Under the pieces are notes generated by a model that saw only the letters and a list, made by a program, of their open reading frames with translations, was not told where the DNA came from and did no database searches. This document shows, piece by piece, positions 1 through 5,873 of a stretch of 9,317 nucleotides of DNA (the stretch's first letter is position 1; every line of letters begins with the position of its first letter). Origin of the DNA: Candidatus Bathyarchaeota archaeon (GTDB lineage: Archaea > Thermoproteota > Bathyarchaeia > TCS64); the NCBI GenBank assembly GCA_030593155.1, contig JAUVHT010000024.1, forward strand, positions 1 to 9,317, given 5' to 3'. The translations under genes and the position numbers were made by a program.

Positions 1-13
1 GCGTAGGATTTCG

Positions 14-345
14 TTGCTTAGGAGCACGTTTTTGTGCTGAATCGGATCGGAGAGGAGCGGTTTTCAGGTTCCTTTTCTGGTTTGGCGTGTTTTTCACAGG
101 CAGACGCATGACCCCCCCTCCCCCTTCTCGTGGTGTGGGCGTCTGGGTTAGGTGCGGGTTTGCCTGGTGTTTTTCTCGGAATTGCCTAGGTTTTTTCTTG
201 GAATCGGATCGGGGTGGAGCGGTTTTCGGATTGCTTCCGTCGTGGGGCGGTTGTTTCACGTTCCGATGTGTGACCCCCCCTATGTTTTTCCTTATGGTGA
301 GTGGTTTTGGGTTGGGCTGTGGGGTTTGATGTGTTTTAGGGGGGT
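14..345. repeat. Degenerate tandem repeat, period about 162 bp
   Basis: This stretch has no convincing gene. Two blocks line up at an exact offset of 162 bp. GAATCGGATCGG followed by GAGCGGTTTTC occurs at 39 and again at 201. TGACCCCCCC occurs at 109 and again at 271. A TTGCYTAGG word precedes each unit (14 and 182, so a small indel lies between them). The TG-rich tail after the first C-run (about 128-175) also resembles the tail after the second (about 290-338). The plus strand is strongly G/T-rich apart from the C-runs. The second C-run (272-282) can pair with TAGGGGGGTC at 337-346, giving a 10-bp stem with one bulge. Function is unknown. It could be a decayed tandem duplication, a structured leader, or part of an integrated element abutting the tRNA. 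Confidence 0.6.
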
Positions 346-366
346 CGGGCTGTGTATGGTTGTTGG

Positions 367-442
367 AGCCCGGTCGTCTAGCGGACAGGGATGGAGGGCT
401 TTGGACCCTTCGACGGGAGTTCGAATCTCCCCCGGGCTACCA
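367..442 (+). tRNA. tRNA-Gln (anticodon TTG), CCA encoded
   Basis: A full cloverleaf can be drawn. The acceptor AGCCCGG pairs perfectly with CCGGGCT (432-438), followed by discriminator A and an encoded CCA (440-442). The D stem is GTCT/GGAT with a GCGG loop core. The anticodon stem GAGGG/CCCTT closes the seven-base loop CTTTGGA, which puts TTG at positions 34-36 and so decodes CAA (Gln). The T arm is GGGAG-TTCGAAT-CTCCC. The gene would end at 439 if CCA were not counted. No intron is seen. A weak TTTTAG element about 30 bp upstream (around 334-339) could be the TATA-like box. It lies directly downstream of the G/T-rich repeat. Confidence 0.93.
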
Positions 443-540
443 TCGTTGCCCGCACAGTCAGGGAAAGCGATTTCACGGATGTGGATGCCAAGGGCTGAAT
501 ACTGTTTATATTGATGCTGCGCGAGCCTGGATAACGGCAT

Positions 541-789
541 TCATGGACTCGCACCTTTCTTCTTGGCGAGCATCTTCCGTAGCTCGCCCTCGTCCAAGTC
601 AATCCTGAGGGTCCCGTTGGAGCCCTTCACCTCTAGGATGACCTCCTCCACCATTCTCAGCTCCTCGAGCTCGCCCAAGAACCCCTCGAACAGGACACCC
701 TCCTGGGGGCCATTCGACACGGAGATCGTTTTTATATATTCTTTTGACTTCATCTCGACCGAGAAGGCATGCTTTTTACGTTTGTCCAT
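541..789 (-). CDS. Small conserved-looking protein of unknown function (82 aa)
   Basis: I do not recognise this protein. The frame stays open upstream to a TTG at 810, but the ATG at 789 is the better start because GAGGT lies 7 nt upstream of it, between the previous gene's stop and this ATG. The product begins MDKRKKHAFSVEM. A basic N-terminus leads into alternating hydrophobic segments (FSVEM, YIKTISV, VEEVILEV, GTLRIDL) that suggest a small beta-rich fold, followed by an acidic-then-basic tail ending KKKGASP. There is no signal peptide, membrane segment or metal motif. It follows the 102-aa gene by 17 nt on the same strand, so the two are probably co-transcribed and may work together. It converges on the tRNA-Gln gene. 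Coding status is supported by the Shine-Dalgarno site and the regular amphipathic pattern, not by homology. Confidence 0.65.
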   Translation of the reverse strand: MDKRKKHAFSVEMKSKEYIKTISVSNGPQEGVLFEGFLGELEELRMVEEVILEVKGSNGTLRIDLDEGELRKMLAKKKGASP

Positions 790-806
790 TGCGATAACCT
801 CAACTC

Positions 807-1115
807 TCAATTATGCGCACGATCGTGGACGCAGGACAAGCCGTAGCGCTCCCTCATCTGTTCGATCTCAAATAGATCGAACTCATCCAGGCAGTCATCG
901 AGGTCTATCTCTTGTTTCTCGAAACCCTTGGAGAATCCTACGGCCTTTTGCAGTTCGTAGACCACACGCTCGTTCCTCTCCATTTCGTCGAGCATCTCTT
1001 CGAACAGAGTACAGTAGTAGTCGAACTCCCCAAGGGAGACCCGTATCTCCGGCCCGTTGGGCCTCATCTCTGTGGAAGTGGTTTGCATAGTTTTGCCTGC
1101 GTCCATCCAGTTCAC
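807..1115 (-). CDS. Small acidic protein of unknown function (102 aa)
   Basis: I do not recognise this protein. The start is taken as a GTG at 1115 because GAGG lies 5 nt upstream. An in-frame ATG three codons in and another at codon 10 (MQTTSTEM) are alternatives. Residues about 27-60 (the stretch with EFDYYCTLFEEMLDEMERNERV) look like a long amphipathic helix. Residues about 68-92 are very acidic (EIDLDDCLDEFDLFEIEQM) and end in a short Cys/His-containing tail. Two cysteines are spread apart and do not form an obvious metal site. It is the first gene of an apparent two-gene unit with the 82-aa gene 17 nt downstream. The intergenic stretch upstream (1116-1316) contains no other gene I can support. 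A weak A/T tract near 1173-1180 is the only promoter candidate. Confidence 0.6.
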   Translation of the reverse strand: MNWMDAGKTMQTTSTEMRPNGPEIRVSLGEFDYYCTLFEEMLDEMERNERVVYELQKAVGFSKGFEKQEIDLDDCLDEFDLFEIEQMRERYGLSCVHDRAHN

Positions 1116-1316
1116 TTTCGCCTCTGGCTAGAGCGGGTTTCAAGATAAGGTCTCCGCAAGATGGATGAGGGGAGTTTAAGATCGGTGCTTAGAGGATAGG
1201 ATCGATTATTGCGTGTACAAACTGGTTGGAGTAACCTCAAGAGCCGTACAAGTATGAACACGGCATCTGAATCAGAATCCTGAAAACATCGAAGTCGTGC
1301 ACAACGTTTCTAGTGT

Positions 1317-1904
1317 TTATATGCCTAGGGCTGCCTCGATATCCTCCGTCCTGGGCATGGCGCTGAAGCTCTCGGAGGCCTCCCCCGCCCGGAAGACGAT
1401 GACCGATGGTATCGAGAGGACATCGTAATTCCTCCAGGTCTCCGTTGAGACGATGTCCATCTCGTAGAGGTCGGCCTTCCCCTCGACTTTCTCGGCGATC
1501 TCCCGGAACTTGGGCTTGAAGACCCTGCACGTGGGGCATGTCGGAGACGTGAAGAGAACGGCGACGGTTCTGGAGGCGTGCAGGACCTTCCCCGGGAAGT
1601 CGGTGTCGGAGATTGCGGGCACTGACTCAGCCTCGTCCCTCCGGAACAGCTCCCTGAGCTTCGAGAACACGCCCGGGTATTTCTTGTAGGCTATCTGGTA
1701 ACCGACTCTCTCGATGGCACCCTCGATCTCGGCGAGCTGCACCCTGTCCGGGTGGTAGGTCACCCTCAAGTTCTTCGTCATGTAGTTGCCCCGGGCCGCC
1801 TCGACGCCCTCCAGCCTCAGCACCTCCCTCTCCAGAACGGGGATGCACGTGGGGCAGTCCATCCGAGTGATGGGGAGGGTCTTCGTGGCGAGGACTGACG
1901 ACAT
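1317..1904 (-). CDS. HMA-thioredoxin fusion protein, probable copper-handling thiol protein
   Basis: This is a 195-aa two-domain protein. Residues about 7-73 form a heavy-metal-associated (HMA, Atx1-like) ferredoxin fold with the metal-binding loop M15-D-C17-P-T-C20 and the characteristic ending VGY at 67-69. A linker (74-100) leads to a thioredoxin-like domain (about 101-195) with active site C123-P-T-C126 and the cis-proline motif IPS at 165-167. HMA domains with CxxC bind Cu+ or other soft metals, and thioredoxin-like domains do dithiol/disulfide chemistry. No signal peptide or membrane segment is visible, so it is probably cytosolic. The ATG lies 3 nt after the stop of the Cu-ATPase gene, with GGAG 9 nt upstream inside that gene, so the two are an operon. 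Its role is inferred as a chaperone delivering Cu+ to the ATPase, and/or a reductant protecting or loading cysteine sites. Both domains use the same CPTC sequence, which is unusual. Substrate and redox partner are unknown. Confidence 0.9.
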   Translation of the reverse strand: MSSVLATKTLPITRMDCPTCIPVLEREVLRLEGVEAARGNYMTKNLRVTYHPDRVQLAEIEGAIERVGYQIAYKKYPGVFSKLRELFRRDEAESVPAISDTDFPGKVLHASRTVAVLFTSPTCPTCRVFKPKFREIAEKVEGKADLYEMDIVSTETWRNYDVLSIPSVIVFRAGEASESFSAMPRTEDIEAALGI

Positions 1905-1907
1905 GGC

Positions 1908-3989
1908 TCACAACTCCGGCTTGAACCGGCGGAGCAGTAACGAGTTGGAGACGACGCTGATGGAGCTGAAGGCCATGGCGCCGGCGGCGAAGATGGGGTG
2001 CATCTCCAGGCCCCAGGGGATGAACACCCCGGCCGCCACCGGTATCAGGGCCGCGTTATAACCGAAGGCCCAGAACAGGTTCTGCTTGATCTTCGAGTAG
2101 GTCGCCTTGCTGAGCTGGATGGCAGTGACGACGTCCATCAGGTTGTTACGGATAAGGACGATCCCCCCCGTCTCCATGGCGACGTCCGTGCCGCTCCCCA
2201 GGGCGATGCCGACGTCGGCCTGGGCAAGGGCGGGGGCGTCGTTGATGCCGTCCCCCACCATAGCGACCACGAGGCCCTCCTCCTGGAGCTTCTTCACCTC
2301 CCCCACCTTGTCCTGGGGGAGCACCTCCGCCAGGTAGCGGTCAATGCCAACCTGACCGGCGATCGCCTCGGCGGTCCTCCTGTTGTCCCCCGTGATCATC
2401 ACCACCTGGAGCCCCATGCTCTTCAGCTTGGCCACGACTTCCGCGGCGTTGTCCTTCACCTCGTCCGCAACTGCTATGAGGCCGGTCGTCTTTCCCTCGA
2501 CGGAGACGAAGACGAGAGTCTTCCCCTCGTCGTAGAACTCCTCCGCCTTCAACCTGAGGCCCTCGTCCATCTCCGCCCCGATCTCGCCCATGAGCCTCTG
2601 GGTCCCGACGATCATCTCCCTCCCGTCGACGGTCCCCTTAACTCCCCTGCCGGCCAAGGCCTCGAAGCCCACAGGCTCGGGAAGGTCCAGCCCCCTGTCC
2701 ATCGCCTCTCTCACTATCGCCTCCCCTATGGGATGCTCAGACCTCCTCTCCAGCGAGGCCACGAGCCTGAGGAGCTCATCTGGGTCGTCCCCGAACACGT
2801 CCTTGACGACTATCTCCCCCTTGGTGAGGGTGCCGGTCTTGTCGAAGGCGATCGCCTGGAGCTCCCGGGTCTTCTCCAGGTATTCGCCGCCCTTGATGAG
2901 GATACCGTTCTCGGCCCCCCTGGCGGCGCCGACGAGGATGGCGGTCGGCGTGGCGATGCCCATGGCGCATGGGCAGGCGACGATGACGACGGAGATGAAG
3001 GAGGTGAGGGCGAATCCGAAGCTCTCGCCGAGGACGTAGTACCATCCGGCGAAGGACATCAGGCCGACGGCGATGACGATGGGGACGAAGTAGGCGGCGA
3101 CGGTGTCGGCGAGTCGCTGGATGGGTGCCCTGCTGAGCTGGGCCTCCTCCACCATGTGGACTATCTGCTGGAGTGTGGTGTTCATCCCGATCTTCGTCAC
3201 CTCCACCTTCAATGCGCCCTCCTTGTTCACTGTTCCTCCTATGACCTGATCCCCCACGGTCTTTGGCACCGGTATGCTCTCGCCCGTGATCATGCTCTCG
3301 TCGACGGAGGACGCCCCCTCGATGACCTCGCCGTCCAGGGGGACCTTATCCCCCGGCCGGACTATGAGCACGTCGAATGGCATCACCGTCTCGACCGGCA
3401 CCTCCTCCTCGGTGCCGTCGTCCTTCAGCAGCCTCGCAACGGGGGGCTGCAGGTCGAGGAGCCGGCGCACCGCCTCGGATGCCCTGCCCCTCGCGATCTC
3501 TTCCAGGAGCTTCCCCACGAGGATGAGGGCGATGATCATCGCAGCCGTGTCGAAGTAGATCTCTTCGCTGGGCACGACGCCTGGGAAGAAGACGACGAGG
3601 GTGCCGTAGACCCAGGCCGTGGTGGTCCCGATGACTATGAGGGTGTCCATGTTCATGGTCCTCGCTTTGGCCGCGCCCCACGCGCCCCTGTAGTACCTCC
3701 AGCCGGCTATGAACTGGACGGGGGTGGCCAGGATGAATGCCCATAGTTTCTTCGACGAGAAGGGTAGGGGCCCCCTGTAGAACATGAGGGCCATCGTCGC
3801 CAGGCCGAGGGTGAGGCTGAAGTATACGAGGCGCTTCAGGTTCTGGCGTTCCTTCTCGGGTTGGATGAAGGTGAGCATGCAGGCTTCGCTGCAGAAGTAG
3901 TAGGCTCTGCCGTCTACCTCCGCTGTGAAGGCGGGGTGTTCCTCGTTGACGTACATCCCACACACGGGGTCACGGGCCACGATAATCAC
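1908..3989 (-). CDS. copA: CopA-type Cu+ P1B-ATPase with N-terminal TRASH/YHS domain
   Basis: This 693-aa membrane pump uses ATP to export Cu+ (or Ag+). An N-terminal TRASH/YHS module at residues 7-41 has the pattern C10-X22-C33-X3-C37 with the DPVCGM signature, and replaces the usual HMA domains. The P1B core follows: paired membrane helices, the TGES actuator loop, the transmembrane C339-P-C341 site, the phosphorylated Asp D383 in DKTGTLT, the SEHP nucleotide-binding motif, and G579-D-G-I-N-D584. The late helices carry YN (NLFWAFGYN) and MxxSS (MAFSS), which together with CPC identify the Cu+ class (P1B-1) and argue against Zn/Cd or CPH-type pumps. The start is uncertain. The farthest is GTG at 3989, with GTG at 3980 as an alternative; both keep DPVCG. 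No Shine-Dalgarno is visible, so a leaderless mRNA is likely. The HMA-thioredoxin gene follows 3 nt downstream. Confidence 0.95.
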   Translation of the reverse strand: MIIVARDPVCGMYVNEEHPAFTAEVDGRAYYFCSEACMLTFIQPEKERQNLKRLVYFSLTLGLATMALMFYRGPLPFSSKKLWAFILATPVQFIAGWRYYRGAWGAAKARTMNMDTLIVIGTTTAWVYGTLVVFFPGVVPSEEIYFDTAAMIIALILVGKLLEEIARGRASEAVRRLLDLQPPVARLLKDDGTEEEVPVETVMPFDVLIVRPGDKVPLDGEVIEGASSVDESMITGESIPVPKTVGDQVIGGTVNKEGALKVEVTKIGMNTTLQQIVHMVEEAQLSRAPIQRLADTVAAYFVPIVIAVGLMSFAGWYYVLGESFGFALTSFISVVIVACPCAMGIATPTAILVGAARGAENGILIKGGEYLEKTRELQAIAFDKTGTLTKGEIVVKDVFGDDPDELLRLVASLERRSEHPIGEAIVREAMDRGLDLPEPVGFEALAGRGVKGTVDGREMIVGTQRLMGEIGAEMDEGLRLKAEEFYDEGKTLVFVSVEGKTTGLIAVADEVKDNAAEVVAKLKSMGLQVVMITGDNRRTAEAIAGQVGIDRYLAEVLPQDKVGEVKKLQEEGLVVAMVGDGINDAPALAQADVGIALGSGTDVAMETGGIVLIRNNLMDVVTAIQLSKATYSKIKQNLFWAFGYNAALIPVAAGVFIPWGLEMHPIFAAGAMAFSSISVVSNSLLLRRFKPEL

Positions 3990-4035
3990 TATAAAAACTC
4001 TGAAAAATGGCGGCTATTAAGCCTTCATGAAAAAT
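3990..4035 (-). promoter_or_regulatory. Putative promoter/operator region of the copper operon
   Basis: Read on the minus strand, the DNA just upstream of the ATPase holds ATTTTTCA twice (complement of 4001-4008 and 4028-4035, 27 bp apart), a short inverted repeat GGCT-N4-AGCC (4012-4023), and TTTTTATA at 3991-3998. TTTTTATA is too close to GTG 3989 to drive it: transcription would begin near 3968, inside the TRASH coding region. The TTAATA core inside the inverted repeat, about 28 bp from GTG 3989, fits a leaderless start better. A copper-responsive regulator could bind the repeats, but none is encoded in the window. Confidence 0.35.
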
Positions 4036-4053
4036 TAGCAGGTCAATACTTAG

Positions 4054-4200
4054 AACCGACCCGCTGCAGATTTAGGTCGGGAACCACTCCCCCTCGACGC
4101 CATATTGGAGTTCGTGAAGCTGTCCGACCTGTCTAGGATACCCGGGATAAAGACCATCAGGGTCCGCCATTTTTTGGGTTATAAACGTGGTCGCTTATAG
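4054..4200 (+). pseudogene. Start-less gene fragment, helix-hairpin-helix-like (LSRIPGI)
   Basis: After a TAG at 4051-4053 the frame stays open for 48 codons to TAG at 4198-4200, with no ATG/GTG in a plausible start position. The middle part reads PLPLDAILEFVKLSDLSRIPGIKTI and then RVRHFLGY. The pattern LSDL-x-RIPGI-x-x-I/V-R resembles helix-hairpin-helix-type DNA-binding repeats (DUF4332-like), from memory only. Base composition and codon use match the G+C-rich host rather than the A+T-rich island. The C-terminal end runs into the G/T-rich stretch, suggesting the gene was cut there. This looks like a decayed or truncated piece. A chance open frame cannot be ruled out. Confidence 0.4.
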
Positions 4201-4468
4201 CTGTTTTCGGGGGGTTGTTACTGTGGTAGTTATGTTTGTTTTTTTCGCGCGTCGGTGGGTTGTTATGAGGGTTTCGGGTTTTTCATATGTTCGTGTGAAG
4301 GGGGTGGGTCGGGGGTCGTTGGGGTTCAGTTTTCCGTGCCTCCCTTGTTTGGGGGGTGTTTTGGGGCTTCTTTTTTGTGTGGTTTGGTGCTGTTTTGATG
4401 CTGGTTTGCTACTGGATGGCTTGAACGGGGTTTGGTGTATGATGTATGAGTTTAGGTTTGGGAGGTGT
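4201..4468. other. G/T-rich stretch without a supportable gene
   Basis: The plus strand is dominated by G and T, with runs such as TTTTTTT (around 4230), GGGGGTGGG (4300) and TTGGGGGG (around 4350). Open frames here look like composition artefacts: the minus-strand frame is Thr/Pro/Lys-rich with no domain. Composition is like that of 1-360, and both stretches end in a tRNA T-arm sequence on the same strand. The G-quadruplex motif and the tRNA-like 3' end are listed separately. I see nothing else in it. Confidence 0.5.
4300..4324 (+). other. Canonical G-quadruplex motif
   Basis: Four G-runs of 5, 3, 5 and 4 (4300-4304, 4306-4308, 4311-4315, 4321-4324) are separated by loops of 1, 2 and 5 nt. 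This satisfies the usual G3+N1-7 rule for an intramolecular quadruplex on the plus strand. It may simply reflect the G-rich composition. Whether it forms in the cell is unknown. Confidence 0.7.
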
Positions 4469-4505
4469 CTCCGCGAGGGGTAGGGTTCGAATCCCACCGA
4501 GCCCG
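4469..4505 (+). pseudogene. 3' portion of a class II (Ser/Leu-like) tRNA, no 5' half found
   Basis: A small hairpin CTCC-GCGA-GGGG (4469-4480) resembles the long variable arm of a Ser or Leu tRNA. It is followed by a T arm with loop TTCGAAT (4486-4492) and 3' strand CCCAC (4493-4497). Next come a seven-base acceptor strand CGAGCCC (4498-4504), discriminator G (4505; G73 is typical of archaeal tRNA-Ser) and a T-run. The 5' strand of the T stem is damaged: GTAGGG where GTGGG would pair. No GGGCTCG acceptor partner or D arm was found upstream. Tail fragments like this are what tRNA-targeting integration leaves behind. No CCA is encoded, unlike the tRNA-Gln here. Confidence 0.5.
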
Positions 4506-4723
4506 CTTTTTACTCAACCGGGCCCTGCCAGCTACTTTCGTTTCCTGTTGAGGTGATGGCCGCGCGCTTTTACCAGTAAATCTATGTTAAATCTTTCCCG
4601 CACCATTGTATGATTCCCCTATGTTTTGTAAATAAACGAGCTTAGCTGAGAAAACCCATTCGAGCCATAAAGGACATTTCAACCGTTTGATTAATACAAA
4701 CAACCTCTTCTCGAATAAACTAT
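4506..4723. other. Left boundary of the A+T-rich island, no gene
   Basis: A short host-like stretch (about 4510-4570) changes abruptly into A+T-rich DNA at about 4578. CGCGCG at 4561-4566 and ACCAGT at 4572-4577 mark the change. A CGGGCC at 4519-4524 can pair with the GCCCG of the tRNA-like tail across a T-rich spacer. I find no supportable open frame here. Confidence 0.4.
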
Positions 4724-4803
4724 TTTACTTACTCAGGTAAACAATTTCAATTATCTTACCATTTTTGGTAAAGTATTTAAATTGGTTTACCAAATTAAGT
4801 AAA
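4724..4803 (+). promoter_or_regulatory. Promoter with three phased palindromic operators
   Basis: Three copies of the 18-bp palindrome YTTAC-N8-GTAAA occur at 4724-4741 (O1), 4755-4772 (O2) and 4786-4803 (O3). Starts are exactly 31 bp apart, about three helical turns, placing all sites on one face of the DNA. The TATA box TATTTAAAT (4774-4782) sits in the gap between O2 and O3. O2 therefore covers the BRE position and O3 the expected transcription start near 4804. A repressor filling O2 and O3 would block TBP/TFB and RNA polymerase. A GGGGG Shine-Dalgarno (4810-4814) lies 9 nt before the ATG at 4824. The obvious candidate binder is the winged-helix protein encoded directly downstream; AbiEi proteins are known to repress their own promoters through inverted repeats. 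Confidence 0.8.
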
Positions 4804-4823
4804 GTGAAAGGGGGAAGAAAAAA

Positions 4824-5873
4824 ATGGCAAAAAGGATGCCAAACTGGCTAAAAAAGAATTATAATAATCTATGGAAAAAATATGGAAAAGAAGTTTTTAC
4901 AACTGAAAATGTCGCTGATTCGCTAAATATTAGTGATTATATGGCAACGAAAACCCTCTGGCAATTAGAAAATAAAGGCTTTGTACATAAAACCCGGAGT
5001 GAACTTGATTATCGGAATAAAATATATAGATTAATATCTCCAGAAGACGTTAGTTATGTTATTGGACTTTATTCGTTAATTGAAAAAGAAGAATTTAGAA
5101 GGTTGACTTTAGAAGATAAATTGATTTTACTTAACGAAAAAATCCTTTATGCACTAACAGGAAGCAAAGCGGCTTATCGGTATCATCATTATGTAAATCC
5201 TCCTAAAGTATATGAAATAAAAATCCGATCTGAGGACGAAGGAAAATGGATCGCCTTTCTGACTGATGGATATACCAGAGTATATTTAAACGATATACTG
5301 GAAACAAAATCAGCAAAATATTATGTAAAGTTGATTCATTCGACTATAAAATTTGATAATATTATACATAAATCTGATTCAGGATATTACATTGAAAAAA
5401 TAGAATATCTTATAATTGAGCTTCTTATGAGAGAAACACAAACTAGCATAATAGAGGTCGTCGCAATGATAATTCAGAATAGTACCGATATAAACTGGTT
5501 TAGAGAAAGGGGAGTTATTAAGTTGGCAGTTGAATCAAACATTATAAGAGAACTTGGATTTTTACTCGATGCAATAAATTATGAATCCGATTCACCTATT
5601 ATCGATGAAAGAATAATATCGACTATTGAAAATATGGTAGAAGGAAATAGTGATATTATTTTTCCGAAAGATGGCGTATTATTAAATAGATATGATGAGT
5701 TAAGAAATAAACTCGCCCATCAATCATTGATATCAGAAAAAGAAATAGTAAACTATGAAAAAATACTAAAAAAGTTTGAAGGATATTCAGAATTAAGTAA
5801 TAAGTGGGGCCTTCAATCAATATTACCGAGGGAGGTCATTCGTAAAGTATTGACTGATTTGGGTGTAAGCTGA
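4824..5873 (+). CDS. AbiEi-like winged-helix regulator/antitoxin with C-terminal RNxxAH motif
   Basis: This is a 349-aa protein. Residues about 8-72 form a winged helix-turn-helix (TTENVADSLNISD, then TLWQLENKGFV, then a basic wing). Residues 111-134 (LTGSKAAYRYHHYVNP and a beta strand) resemble the segment after the HTH in AbiEi-family antitoxins, and RELGFLLDAI (242-251) resembles the later AbiEi helix. Near the end, R294-N-K-L-A-H299 fits the RNxxxH signature of HEPN ribonucleases and is followed by a helical stretch (ISEKEIVNYEKILKKF), as in HEPN folds. AbiEi proteins are usually shorter (about 200-300 aa). The start is supported by a GGGGG Shine-Dalgarno 9 nt upstream. The stop overlaps the next ATG (TGATG), so the pair is translationally coupled. 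Inferred role: DNA-binding autorepressor of a toxin-antitoxin/phage-defence pair, perhaps also carrying RNase activity. The family call is by pattern recognition and is not certain. Confidence 0.75.
   Translation: MAKRMPNWLKKNYNNLWKKYGKEVFTTENVADSLNISDYMATKTLWQLENKGFVHKTRSELDYRNKIYRLISPEDVSYVIGLYSLIEKEEFRRLTLEDKLILLNEKILYALTGSKAAYRYHHYVNPPKVYEIKIRSEDEGKWIAFLTDGYTRVYLNDILETKSAKYYVKLIHSTIKFDNIIHKSDSGYYIEKIEYLIIELLMRETQTSIIEVVAMIIQNSTDINWFRERGVIKLAVESNIIRELGFLLDAINYESDSPIIDERIISTIENMVEGNSDIIFPKDGVLLNRYDELRNKLAHQSLISEKEIVNYEKILKKFEGYSELSNKWGLQSILPREVIRKVLTDLGVS

Noticed and set aside
152..514. Plus-strand 120-codon open frame through the repeat and tRNA-Gln
   Set aside because: It reads through the tRNA gene and the low-complexity repeat, with no ribosome binding site or domain.
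790..810. TTG start at 810 for the small gene at 541-789
   Set aside because: A clear GAGGT Shine-Dalgarno 7 nt before ATG 789 makes the shorter start better.
1998..3746. Long plus-strand open frame (582 codons) antisense to the Cu-ATPase
   Set aside because: It is a shadow of high-GC codons on the other strand: His/Asp/Gly-rich with no domain, while the minus strand encodes a textbook P-type ATPase.
4195..4497. Minus-strand 100-codon open frame starting MGFEPYPSRR
   Set aside because: It is Thr/Pro/Lys-rich, a direct result of the G/T-rich opposite strand. Its first codons are the complement of the tRNA-like T arm, a well-known false start.
4364..4505. Complete intron-containing or split tRNA using GGGGCTT (about 4362) or TTGAA (about 4424) as 5' parts
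   Set aside because: No acceptor, D-stem or anticodon-stem pairing could be made consistent; only the 3' part is supported.
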